A stretch of DNA of 64,000 nt, taken from assembly GCA_963803025.1 (NCBI GenBank), contig CAWDKZ010000012.1:62001-126000 (forward strand), in the 5' to 3' direction. Made by a program: the position numbers and the translations under genes. This stretch comes from Bog-793 sp963803025 (GTDB lineage: Bacteria; Actinomycetota; Acidimicrobiia; Acidimicrobiales; Bog-793). Shown here piece by piece: positions 34,999-43,495 of this stretch; the first letter of the stretch is position 1, and each line of letters opens with the position of its first letter. The notes below the pieces were generated by a model. The model was not told the DNA's origin and ran no database searches. It saw only the letters and a list, made by a program, of their open reading frames with translations.

Positions 34999-36759
34999 CT
35001 AAACGGGCTTGAGAGCAGCAAGGGCGAGCACAGTGGTCATGTTGCCAAGCCAACCCCTCCACGTAACCGGGGTGTAGTCGTCGGCAATGCCCGAGTGCGG
35101 CCAATTGCTCCAGTGTGCCGTGTTGTACTGCGCCCAAGCGCCGTTGTACCACAACGGGATTTCGGGCAGCGTCTGCAGCTCGATCGTTTCGAGCTGGTTG
35201 AAGATCGTCTGACGAGCTGACTTGTCGCTCATCGGCGTCGCGTTGAGCTTCTGCACGAGCGCCCACGCCGCGGGGTTGGCGTCCCGCTCCCAGTTGTCCT
35301 GAGCGGTCTGCTGCTTCAAGATCGGAAGACGGAACTCCCGATAGAAGTAGTTGTAGGGGTCCGCGGCAATCGACGCGTTGTTGTCCAGCGCGAAGTTGTA
35401 CGTACCGTCCGTCAGGTCGGTGGTCCGGGCCGTGTAGCTGGGGAAGGTCGCGACTGCGTTGATGCCGACGGCCTTCAGGTTCTGGGCGATGAGATCCTCA
35501 GCAGCCATCCAGTCAGTCCAGCCGGTCGGGCACTCGATGGTGACCTTCTGCCCCTTGTAACCGGACTTTGCCAGGTCCGCCTTGGCCAGCTTCGGGTTGT
35601 AGCTGTACCCGTACGCCTTGACCGCGGCGGTGTCGAGGTAGGAGCTCTGGCTCGGCATCAGGCCGGTCGGGTTGGCCGCGTCGACGAGGTCCGAGTAGTC
35701 CACGCTGACGATCGTCTGCTCGTTGATGGCCTCGGCGACCGCCTTGCGGAACCAGAGGTTGCTCGTCGGGAACTTCGACAGGTTCGGCTCGAGCCACGTG
35801 GTGTTCGCGGACAGCATGTACGGAGTCTTCGTGTAGTAGGTCGACAGGAAGCCGCCGTAGCCGCCCTTGCCGCCGAGGTTGCCGGTGGAGGCCGGCGAGC
35901 TGATCAGCGACGCGATGCCCGGCAGGAAGTTGTTCGACAGGGTGAGCTCACCGGCGAGCATGTCCTCCAGCTCGACGTTGTTCGAGCTGTTCAACTCGTC
36001 GCACAGGTACGTGAACTTGAATTTCAGGCCGAGAGCGGCGGTGGCCCACCAGCTCGGGTTGTTGTAGTAGCAGACCTGGGTCAGGTTGGAGAGCGAGTCG
36101 TCCACCAGCATCGGTCCCGAACCGACAGGATCGGGGTTGCTGCCGGTGTTCATCTCCGTGTTCGACCAGGTTCCCATGATGTGCTGCGGCAGGATCGGGT
36201 CCTGGTACAGGAAGCTCTGCCAGTCCTCTGCCGACACGTGCTTGAAGCTGACCGTCACCGTCAGGGGGTTGTTCACCGTGACGCTGGCGATGTCAGCGGC
36301 CAGGTTGCTGTAGTAGATCCCCGGATCGGTCTTTGCCAGGTCGATCGTGAAAGCCACGTCGGTCGCCGTCAACGGCGTGCCGTCGGACCACTTGACGCCG
36401 GACCGCAGCAAGATCCTGTAGCTAGTCGGGCTCGTCCAGACCCCGCCCTTCGCGAGCCACGGAATGTAGTCGTTCTTGACCGGGTCGTAGAGCCACAGCG
36501 TCTCGTACACCAACCCCTCGGTTCCGGTGGCGTAGCTGCCCGACTCGTTCGGGTTGAACACGTTGGGCGGCCCGTACATCGTGCCGCTCGTGTAGATCGT
36601 GTTCGACTGCGAAGGCGTCGCCGTTGGCGGCGCTGGGAGCGCGTGCGACACTCTGGTCGTCGCGGTTGCCGAGCTGATCGCAAGCAAAGGAACGATCATC
36701 GCTCCTGCTAGGACGACGGCCATTGCGCCGACTAAGCCCTTCTTCTTACCTGTGAACAT
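34999..36759 (-). CDS. ABC transporter substrate-binding protein (family 5, Opp/Dpp type)
   Basis: A 586-aa extracellular binding protein. N-terminal signal: KKKGLVGAMAVVLAGAMIVPLLAISSATA, cleaved near residue 34. It has family 5 features: an N-terminal GTEGLVYETLWLYDP stretch, SYRILLRSGVKWSDGTPLTATDVAFTI and, near the C-terminus, LPEIPLWYNGAWAQY. Family 5 proteins bind peptides, nickel or beta-linked oligosaccharides; the surrounding GH94, GH1, GH5 and GH130 genes argue for the last. The ribosome site AAGAAGGG sits in front of ATG 36759. It is the first gene of the five-gene importer operon. Confidence 0.9.
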   Translation of the reverse strand: MFTGKKKGLVGAMAVVLAGAMIVPLLAISSATATTRVSHALPAPPTATPSQSNTIYTSGTMYGPPNVFNPNESGSYATGTEGLVYETLWLYDPVKNDYIPWLAKGGVWTSPTSYRILLRSGVKWSDGTPLTATDVAFTIDLAKTDPGIYYSNLAADIASVTVNNPLTVTVSFKHVSAEDWQSFLYQDPILPQHIMGTWSNTEMNTGSNPDPVGSGPMLVDDSLSNLTQVCYYNNPSWWATAALGLKFKFTYLCDELNSSNNVELEDMLAGELTLSNNFLPGIASLISSPASTGNLGGKGGYGGFLSTYYTKTPYMLSANTTWLEPNLSKFPTSNLWFRKAVAEAINEQTIVSVDYSDLVDAANPTGLMPSQSSYLDTAAVKAYGYSYNPKLAKADLAKSGYKGQKVTIECPTGWTDWMAAEDLIAQNLKAVGINAVATFPSYTARTTDLTDGTYNFALDNNASIAADPYNYFYREFRLPILKQQTAQDNWERDANPAAWALVQKLNATPMSDKSARQTIFNQLETIELQTLPEIPLWYNGAWAQYNTAHWSNWPHSGIADDYTPVTWRGWLGNMTTVLALAALKPV

Positions 36760-37525
36760 GATCCCTTCTTTCCTGGGTGATCGGTACTTGACAACGATGT
36801 CGCGTTATCATACGGGACCACGACTCTGGCGTCACCAGACGCGAACGCGCCTCAAACCACCAAGCGACCCAGATGCCTGACCCCGACCGGCGTCCCCTTT
36901 CGGTCTCACAAAATCGCGCCGTCCGGCCGGCTTCCCCGCGACTCGGGTCTGCGCGCCGCGGGCTCATCTTAGACACTTCGTTACGAAAACGTCATGTGTC
37001 CGAATCACGGTCATTGACCAGCTCAGCGGCCTTCCGGTGCCGCGGGGACCTGCACAGGCCGCATTTTCGAATCTCGGAGCACGGACCCGTGACCACGACG
37101 GCGCAGTCGCGTCCCGACTCCTCCCCGTCGGCCGACAGGACGATGGTCACTGGCGACGGCGGCCATCGGACGCGCCCGGGATCCGTCGTCGAGCCCAGCC
37201 GGCGGCGTACCCTCGGTCGAGATCCAGGTCCAAGCGACAATTCTGCCGTCCGACCCCGCCCGACCGGCTCGCCGAAGATCGCCCGCATGGCGCTCGGGCA
37301 GGCCCCGGTGCGGTCGGGCGCGACGCCGCCGGAGAGGATCCCGGCGCGTCCGCTCCCCGCCCGGACGCGGCAGTGGACCTGCAGAGCCGGGACCACCCGG
37401 CGACCTTGCAACCGATGACTCTGTTCAAGGGCTTTCTTACGGGATCGAACTGCGGCTTCCTGGCCTGCACGCGAAACGCATCGCCCACGGCCCCAGGTGA
37501 GCGCCGCGAGCCATCCCATCAGCGC
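36760..37525. other. 766-bp spacer upstream of the importer operon
   Basis: Between the importer operon and the end of the GH5-type gene, both on the minus strand. The first 240 bases are AT-richer and should hold the importer promoter. A candidate operator is TTCGT-T-ACGAA at 36977-36987, an 11-base dyad, followed by AAACG. The rest is GC-rich with no recognisable gene; no transcription-factor gene is found here. Confidence 0.4.
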
Positions 37526-39469
37526 TCAGAGTCGGCGACCGCGCCCAGCCGTGTCTTTCCGGAGCACGACGACTTCGAACGGCGGAAGCAGAAGCGGCTC
37601 GGTCAGGGGTCGAGAGGACTGCTCGTGTGCCGCGCTGTCGAGGGCGAGCACGGCGACGTCCGATCCAGACAACCCGGCTTCGACCGCATCGGGTGAGGAG
37701 TTGATCACGAGGACGGTCTCCCCTTCCCCGGCGACCAGGCGGCCGACCACGACCCGACCGTCGTCGACGGTCACGGGGCGGCCCACCCCGGCCAGCGAGG
37801 CGAGCGCCGCGTACAGTCGCCAGGTGCTCTCCGGGTTGACGCGCGGCGTGCACGCCGCCATGTGCTCAAGAGGGTACGTGCACAGCACGGCCTGGCCGCG
37901 GCCGACGCGCCGCCGGAGCAGTGCCGGGGAGCCGAGCTGGTCGACGGCGAGCACCTCGGCGCCGTCGGCCTCCACGGGGAGGTACGAGCGCGAACTTGCG
38001 GTTCCCCCGACTCGGAAGCGGAGTCGGGCACCCCGCTCCAGCCCGCCGCAGGCAGCGACGAACTCGAGCACGAGCTCGTCGTCCTCGATCGGGTCGACAG
38101 CCCCGTAGCGCAGACGCTGGCGCACGCCGAAGATCTCCTCCAGCCAGGGGAACCACGGCCCTCGCTGGGCCTCCGTGCTGCCTGCGAAGTACGAGGCGTA
38201 GAGGGTCGACCCATCCTCGACGAGCTCGCGCAACCGGGCGACGCCGGGCGCGGTGATCAGCTTGGCGCACGGTAGGAGATAGAGCCGGGCGCCGTTGGGC
38301 AGTCCGTCGCGCTCACGGGCCGTGGCTACCGGCAGGTCAGCCTCGCGAGCGGCGATGTAGGACTGGAAGAGGTTCCCGCGGATCTCCGCACGCTGCTCGG
38401 GAGTCGTGAACGGAACGGTGCGTTCGAAGTGCTCGGGAACCACGATCAGCACCTCGGCAGGCACCGGCGCGAATCCGTTCGCCTCCAGCTCGGAGACGAG
38501 CCGAGCAAAACGTGCCAGCTCCGCGAGCTGCGGCTTCGGACGCCCGTGCCGATCGGTGAGCCCGAAGTGCATCTCGTGAGGGTGGTGGCGGTAGGGGTCC
38601 TGTTCGAACAGCTCGTCGTAGTCGCAGTTGTTCCAGGCGATCCATCCGCGCGCCCCGGCGAGCAGCGTCGTGTGGAGCACCTGCCGGTAGTAGTGGGCGG
38701 CGTTCTCCCCCGAGGCGAAATCGGAGGAAGCGCCAAATTCCTCGAGCACGACGGGACGGTCGAACGAACCGCACAGCTCGCAGACGAACGCAGCAGTGAA
38801 GGATTGCCGGACGGGATCGTCGGTCATCGGGTACACGTGCGGGCCGATGAAGTCGACGAGGGGCGCGAGGTCGCGCAGCGAGTAGCCGTTGTCCCTGCCC
38901 GAAACCTCGATACCCCACACGCCATCACCCGTCGAGATCGGCTGGGTGACACCCGTCAAGCGCACAGCCTGAACGAGGATGCGCGCCCAGGCGGTGATCT
39001 CCTCGACGCTCGCCGCCCCGCCGTAGTTGGGCATCTCGTTCGATAGGAGCCAGCCGACGACCGCAGGGTGGCCGCCGAAGCGTCGGGCGATTTCTGCGCA
39101 GAACCATGCCTGCTGGGACACGAACCAGACATCCCGATAGGGATCCCGTCCGCCACGCCAGGAGGGGTCCCAGTTCTGACCCGACATGTGACCGACGATG
39201 AACGTCGGAATCGTGCCGAGACCGAGCTCGCGATGGGCTTCGAGGAAGTCGGCGAAACGTGCACAGACCTCCGCGTCAAGTCGCTCCGGCGACGGGACGA
39301 AGTCGGGCCAGTAGCAGAAGGAGCGGGTGATGTTGCAGCCGTTCTCGGCGAGGACGGCGAGCTCCTCGCGCACGAGGCGTCCGTCGTAGCGCGCCCACAT
39401 CCGGGGCCCGCCGGCTCGCGACCAGAAGTTGGCACCAATCCAGACCGGCACCGCAGCAGTGTTGGCCAT
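37526..39469 (-). CDS. GH5-type glycoside hydrolase (beta-mannosidase-like)
   Basis: A 647-aa intracellular glycosidase. The N-terminal TIM barrel (about residues 5-350) carries the acid/base Glu 145 in WLLSNEMPNYG and the nucleophile Glu 244 in VVLEEFGASS, both placed as in clan GH-A. HVYP and the WNNCD tryptophan also fit. After about residue 355 comes a glutamine-amidotransferase-like domain and a small beta domain, a layout seen in GH5 subfamily 18 beta-mannosidases and in some beta-galactosidases. The GH130 gene next door favours a beta-mannoside substrate. ATG 39469 has AGGAGG 6 bases upstream. Confidence 0.75.
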   Translation of the reverse strand: MANTAAVPVWIGANFWSRAGGPRMWARYDGRLVREELAVLAENGCNITRSFCYWPDFVPSPERLDAEVCARFADFLEAHRELGLGTIPTFIVGHMSGQNWDPSWRGGRDPYRDVWFVSQQAWFCAEIARRFGGHPAVVGWLLSNEMPNYGGAASVEEITAWARILVQAVRLTGVTQPISTGDGVWGIEVSGRDNGYSLRDLAPLVDFIGPHVYPMTDDPVRQSFTAAFVCELCGSFDRPVVLEEFGASSDFASGENAAHYYRQVLHTTLLAGARGWIAWNNCDYDELFEQDPYRHHPHEMHFGLTDRHGRPKPQLAELARFARLVSELEANGFAPVPAEVLIVVPEHFERTVPFTTPEQRAEIRGNLFQSYIAAREADLPVATARERDGLPNGARLYLLPCAKLITAPGVARLRELVEDGSTLYASYFAGSTEAQRGPWFPWLEEIFGVRQRLRYGAVDPIEDDELVLEFVAACGGLERGARLRFRVGGTASSRSYLPVEADGAEVLAVDQLGSPALLRRRVGRGQAVLCTYPLEHMAACTPRVNPESTWRLYAALASLAGVGRPVTVDDGRVVVGRLVAGEGETVLVINSSPDAVEAGLSGSDVAVLALDSAAHEQSSRPLTEPLLLPPFEVVVLRKDTAGRGRRL

Positions 39470-40322
39470 CGGGCCTCCTGTCGCCGTGTGCTGCAAGCGA
39501 CCGCGCACGTCCCCGTCCTTCGATGGCCGTCGCGCATCGGATCAGCTCATCACGTAGCAAGAGTGGACTACCCCAGCGTTTCAGTGTCAAGAACGCATCG
39601 ATCCAGAAGACGCCGCGGATGCGCGTTCGGTCGCCGCCGTCGTCGACAGCCTCGACCCAGGCTTCCACATATCCCGTGGCCGAACCTCGCCGATCGTTTG
39701 CCGGCGCGACCAAAGGAGAGTCACACAGGCGGGGAACCGCCGCCCGAGAGCCAGCCGAAGCCTCGATCGGTTCGCTTCGTCCACGAGCTCCTCCGTTCGC
39801 CGACGCGACGAGCCTGCTGCCTGAGCAACGAACGGGAGAACGACGTTCCGCCAGCACAGGTCTGGCGCAGACGGTGAGCGATTGTCGCGGTCTTGCCGCC
39901 TGGGCCTTCACGAAGGCCACCACGCCGCGGGCGCCGAGCAGCGTCACCCCCGGAGGCAGAGGAACGTCAGCGCCCACCCCGGGAGAAGCCGAACGAGCCG
40001 GTCCTTGAGTTCCAAGACCGGTCCGGACAGGCTCGTCAGCATGCCGGGCACGGTGCACGCGGGTGGGGCAGAAACCGCGGGGTGCGCCGTTCTTCCGTCT
40101 TGTCGCGAACGTGTCCCGTTGCGGAATCGTTCCGCGGTGTCCGACGATTCGCCCATTCCCGGCGGGCAGCGCCGCCCTACACGATGCGAGACCCTTAGGA
40201 GCGCCGGGTTGGCAACGGCGCGGCGACACCGCGCGAGCCTCGCCCGGCAGAAGAAGCGCAACCATCTCGCTACAGAGGGTGCAACCATGTCGACGTGCGC
40301 GACAGAGCAGGAGAGAGGAACC
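39470..40322. other. 853-bp divergent intergenic region
   Basis: Between the divergent GH5-type and GH130 genes, so it must carry promoters for both. On the minus strand TTGACA (39590-39585) could be the -35 of the GH5 gene. A dyad CCGGTCCTTG (39998-40007) / CAAGACCGG (40013-40021) could be a hairpin or regulator site. No complete gene is seen; a minus-strand frame at about 39570-39690 looks faintly coding but matches nothing I know. Confidence 0.4.
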
Positions 40323-41273
40323 ATGGCGAACGAAACGGTGTTCGTGCGCTATCCGGGGAACCCCATCGTCACGGCGAGCGCGGTCCCGCGGGCGAACAGC
40401 ATCCACAATTCGGCGATCGTGAAGCGCGCCATTGGCGACTACGCCGGCGTGTTCCGAGTCGACGAGATCAGCATGCACTTCACCCTGCACGTGGGTTTCA
40501 GCGGCGACGGCATCAATTGGAAGATCGATCCCGCGCCGCTCGCCATGCAGAGCGACGACGCCGAGGTGTTCGTCACCGACCAGAGCTACGACCCCCGCCT
40601 CACGAGGATCGACGACACCTACTACCTGACCTGGTGCAACGCCTCTCCGCAGGGACCGGCGATCGGGCTGGCGACGACCACCGACTTCCGGCACTTCTCC
40701 CAGTGGGACAACCCGCTTCCGCCGGCGAATCGCAACTGCGTCCTCTTCCCACGCAAGATCGGCGGCGACTACGCCATCTATCACCGGCCTTCTGACCGCG
40801 GCCACACGCCGTTCGGCGACATCTTCTTCGCGAGGAGCCCCGATCTCGTCCACTGGGGCCGTCACCGCTTCGTCTTCGGCCCGGCAAGCGGCTGGCAATC
40901 GCTGAAGGTCGGTCCCGGACCGCACCCGATCGAGACCGCCGAAGGGTGGCTGCTCATCTACCACGGAGCCTGGCGGAGCTGTAGCGGCTACCTGTACTAC
41001 GTGGGTGGGACCCTCCTCGACCTCGAGGAGCCCTGGAAGGTTCGCTACCGCACGCGGGACTACCTACTTGGGCCCAGCGAGATCTACGAACGGGTCGGCG
41101 ACGTGCCCAACGTCTGCTTCCCGAGCTCAGCGGTGATGGAGGGCGACCACGTCCGGCTCTACTACGGCTGCGCCGACACTTGCATCTCGATGGCCGAGGC
41201 CCCGCTGGCGGACCTCCTCGACTTCGTGAAAAAGCACAGCCTGCAACCAGAAAACGCGACCGTGTGGCGGTGA
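40323..41273 (+). CDS. GH130 family beta-mannoside phosphorylase
   Basis: A 316-aa five-bladed beta-propeller of GH130. These enzymes phosphorolyse beta-1,4-mannosides (mannosyl-glucose, mannobiose, mannosyl-GlcNAc) to alpha-mannose 1-phosphate. The N-terminal YPGNPIVTA matches the family opening; the catalytic Asp is Asp 90 in QSYDPRLTRIDDTYYLTW. LFPRKIGGDYAIYHRPSD and KVGPGPHPIETAEGWLLIYHG contribute phosphate- and sugar-binding residues. No signal peptide. ATG 40323 follows GAGAGGA; ATG 40287 is an alternative that adds 12 residues. Sub-specificity cannot be read from sequence alone. Confidence 0.85.
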   Translation: MANETVFVRYPGNPIVTASAVPRANSIHNSAIVKRAIGDYAGVFRVDEISMHFTLHVGFSGDGINWKIDPAPLAMQSDDAEVFVTDQSYDPRLTRIDDTYYLTWCNASPQGPAIGLATTTDFRHFSQWDNPLPPANRNCVLFPRKIGGDYAIYHRPSDRGHTPFGDIFFARSPDLVHWGRHRFVFGPASGWQSLKVGPGPHPIETAEGWLLIYHGAWRSCSGYLYYVGGTLLDLEEPWKVRYRTRDYLLGPSEIYERVGDVPNVCFPSSAVMEGDHVRLYYGCADTCISMAEAPLADLLDFVKKHSLQPENATVWR

Positions 41274-41469
41274 CGCGAACACGCTTCCGCTGGCACGCCC
41301 GTCTCTTCGGCGACGGAGGGACGAGCGGAACGGCTGCTCGGCGCCCCCGACTCCTTGGACCGACGGCAGCTGGCGCCTCTCGCTACCGCGCCGAGCCGGC
41401 AATCTCTCGAGGCCTCTCAGCCGTATCCCCTCCGTAAGGTCAGAACGAACCAGCCCGACAGGAGGCCCG

Positions 41470-42060
41470 ATGGAAGGATTCACGACGAACGAGCGGGGAG
41501 TCGCGGGCGGCTCACCCACGACACGCCGTCGGCGAACGTTCGCCAGCACGGCCGCGGTTATCGCCGCGGCCGCCCTCACTCTCGTCGCGACGAGCGCCGG
41601 AGCTGCGGTGCGGGGACCAGCGCTGCAGCGTCACCTGGAGCGTCACACGACCTCTCCGGTGATCATCGACTCGGCCAAGCGCGGCGCGTTCGGCGCGATT
41701 CTCGTCACCAGGCGCGGCTACACCCTCTACTACGACAAGTCCGACACCGCGACGAAGATCGCCTGTGTCGGCGGATGCGCCCAGATCTGGCCGCCCGTCC
41801 TGCTGCCGAGCGGTGTCCACTCCGCCACGGCGGGTCCCGGCGTCTCGCGGAGCGCTCTCGGCGTCGTGCACCGACCGGGAGGCGGCATCCAGGTGACCTA
41901 TGCCGGACACCCGCTCTACAGCTACGTGGGGGACAGCGCCCCCGGCCAAACGAAGGGCGAGGGCGTCGGAGGGTTCTACGTGGTGAAGGCGTCCGCGAGC
42001 AAAGCACCGAGCACCCCGACAACGACGACGCCATCCGGCGGCGGGTATGGCGGGTATTGA
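41470..42060 (+). CDS. secreted COG4315 repeat protein
   Basis: A 196-aa exported protein with two copies of the Y-x4-D repeat (Lipoprotein_15): YTLYYDKSDTATKIACVGGCAQIWPP and YAGHPLYSYVGDSAPGQTKGEGVGGFYVV. A basic Arg stretch and a hydrophobic segment (residues 25-45, ending SAGAAV) form the signal; no lipobox Cys is seen. Function of the family is unknown, though redox or haem association has been suggested because of the conserved Cys pair. It is just upstream of an ECF sigma gene and may be its target or sensor. AGGAGG precedes the ATG. Confidence 0.85.
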   Translation: MEGFTTNERGVAGGSPTTRRRRTFASTAAVIAAAALTLVATSAGAAVRGPALQRHLERHTTSPVIIDSAKRGAFGAILVTRRGYTLYYDKSDTATKIACVGGCAQIWPPVLLPSGVHSATAGPGVSRSALGVVHRPGGGIQVTYAGHPLYSYVGDSAPGQTKGEGVGGFYVVKASASKAPSTPTTTTPSGGGYGGY

Positions 42061-42107
42061 GCGACACCGACGGCCGCGCCTCGTCCCGGCCGTAGCGTGA
42101 ATTCTTG

Positions 42108-42680
42108 ATGAGGTCGCGCGCGGTGGATTCGGGTGGACCATCCGACGAGGCGCTCCTCGCCGGCGTGGCGCACGGCGACGAGTGGGCCACGGTCGCCTTC
42201 GTCCGCCGCTACCAGCGCAGGGTCTACGGTCTGGCGTACGCCATGCTCAGCGACAAGGGCATGGCTGAGAACGTCGCTCAGGAAGCCCTCACCCGCGCCT
42301 GGCAGCACGCGCAGATCTTCGACGCCCGGCGCGGCTCGGTCGCGACCTGGATCCTCACCATCACGCGCAACCTCGCGATCGACGCGCTGCGGGTTCGGCG
42401 ATCCCTCCCGATGAGCGCCGCGGAGCTGATGCGCGTGCAGGAGCTGGACCTGCAAACGGATCCGACCGATGCGGTCGATACGACCGCAGAGGTCCGCCGC
42501 GCCCTCTCGACGTTGCCCACCGGTCAGCGCCGGGCGGTCGTTTTGGCCGCGCTCTACGGGTACACCGCGGCCGAGGTCGCCGAGGCGGAGCAGATCCCGC
42601 TCGGGACGGCGAAGACCCGCATCAGAAGCGCCCTTACCAAGTTGCGCGACGCGCTCGTCGAGGCGGGTGACCTGCCGTGA
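42108..42680 (+). CDS. ECF-type RNA polymerase sigma factor
   Basis: A 190-aa sigma-70 family factor with only regions 2 and 4. Region 2 near residues 25-90 (FVRRYQRRVYGLAYAML, then DARRGSVATWILTITRNLAIDALR) and region 4 near 130-180 with the helix-turn-helix LYGYTAAEVAEAEQIPLGTAKTRIRSALTKLRD. It directs RNA polymerase to a small regulon, normally while its anti-sigma is inactive. The anti-sigma gene overlaps its stop (GTGA at 42677). The ATG at 42108 is preferred to TTG 42105. Confidence 0.9.
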   Translation: MRSRAVDSGGPSDEALLAGVAHGDEWATVAFVRRYQRRVYGLAYAMLSDKGMAENVAQEALTRAWQHAQIFDARRGSVATWILTITRNLAIDALRVRRSLPMSAAELMRVQELDLQTDPTDAVDTTAEVRRALSTLPTGQRRAVVLAALYGYTAAEVAEAEQIPLGTAKTRIRSALTKLRDALVEAGDLP

Positions 42681-43333
42681 ACGAACCCCGTCTCGACTGC
42701 GCGCGCTTTGCAGACGACCTCGTCGAGCTCGCGCTCGGGACCATCGCCGGACGCGCCCGCGCCGATCTGATCGCCCACGCCGCCGACTGTCCCCACTGCT
42801 CGAGCGAGCTCGAGGCGCTCTCCGGGGCGACCGACCGTCTGTTGCAGCTCGTCCCCGAGAAGGAGCCGCCGCTCGGTTTCGAGGTCCGGGTGCTCACGCG
42901 GATCCGCGAGCTGCGGCGCGCCCGGCTGGCCTCGTGGCGGCGTCGGACGGCGGTGCTCATCACCGCCGCGGCCGTCGTCACCGGAGTCGTCGGCTTCGTC
43001 GCCGGACACGGCTTCGGTTCCGCACGACCCCCGCGAGCCGCGAACGAGGTCACGGCGGTCATCCACACGGCCTCGCGCGCCGTCGGCGAACTCTCCGTGC
43101 CGACGGGGCGGACCCCACGGCTCGTCGTGAAGATCACCGGTCTCGGCACGAACGGGCCGGTCACCTGCCGCGTGACCGGGACGAACGGTCGGACCGCGAC
43201 GATCGGCGTCTTCTGGCTCTACCACGGGTCGGGCTCCTGGACCGCCGCGCTCCCCTTCCCGGTGAAGGATCTGCGCGGCGCCACGATCACCGCGGCGAAC
43301 GGCTCAGTGCTCGCACGAGCCTCGGTCGGCTAG
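42677..43333 (+). CDS. zinc-binding anti-sigma factor
   Basis: A 218-aa membrane-bound anti-sigma factor. The N-terminal zinc-binding anti-sigma domain has the HxxxCxxC motif (HAADCPHC). A single membrane helix spans about residues 90-112 (TAVLITAAAVVTGVVGFVAG). The C-terminal extracytoplasmic domain (about 90 aa, anti-sigma-K like) can sense an envelope signal. GTG 42677 overlaps the sigma stop, so the two are translated in equal amounts. It holds the sigma factor inactive at the membrane until released. Confidence 0.85.
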   Translation: MNEPRLDCARFADDLVELALGTIAGRARADLIAHAADCPHCSSELEALSGATDRLLQLVPEKEPPLGFEVRVLTRIRELRRARLASWRRRTAVLITAAAVVTGVVGFVAGHGFGSARPPRAANEVTAVIHTASRAVGELSVPTGRTPRLVVKITGLGTNGPVTCRVTGTNGRTATIGVFWLYHGSGSWTAALPFPVKDLRGATITAANGSVLARASVG

Positions 43334-43432
43334 GGGCCGCGCGCTGCGCCCGAGGCGGCTTTCGAGCCGGCCCGGTCGCGCCCGGCGAGGTCGGTGAGGA
43401 CGCGGCTTTCCCGATCGGCGGGGTGCCCCGCA

Positions 43433-43473
43433 GGACTTGAACCCAGCCATTCTCTGAGATCCCGATCGGCTGG
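43433..43473 (-). other. tRNA-like fragment and 6-bp hairpin beside the insertion sequence
   Basis: On the minus strand positions 43443-43433 read GGTTCAAGTCC, a T-loop consensus, followed by a GGGGCACC end typical of tRNA-Leu/Ser acceptor arms. Next to it CCAGCC (43443-43448) pairs with GGCTGG (43468-43473). No complete cloverleaf or D-arm can be drawn, so it could be a tRNA remnant or chance. Confidence 0.3.
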
Positions 43474-43495
43474 CGTCGACGAGTGGCGCTAGCTA

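Noticed and set aside
37000..37526. Frames in the spacer before the importer operon as a degraded regulator
   Set aside because: No helix-turn-helix or ligand-domain pattern; composition fits non-coding GC-rich DNA.
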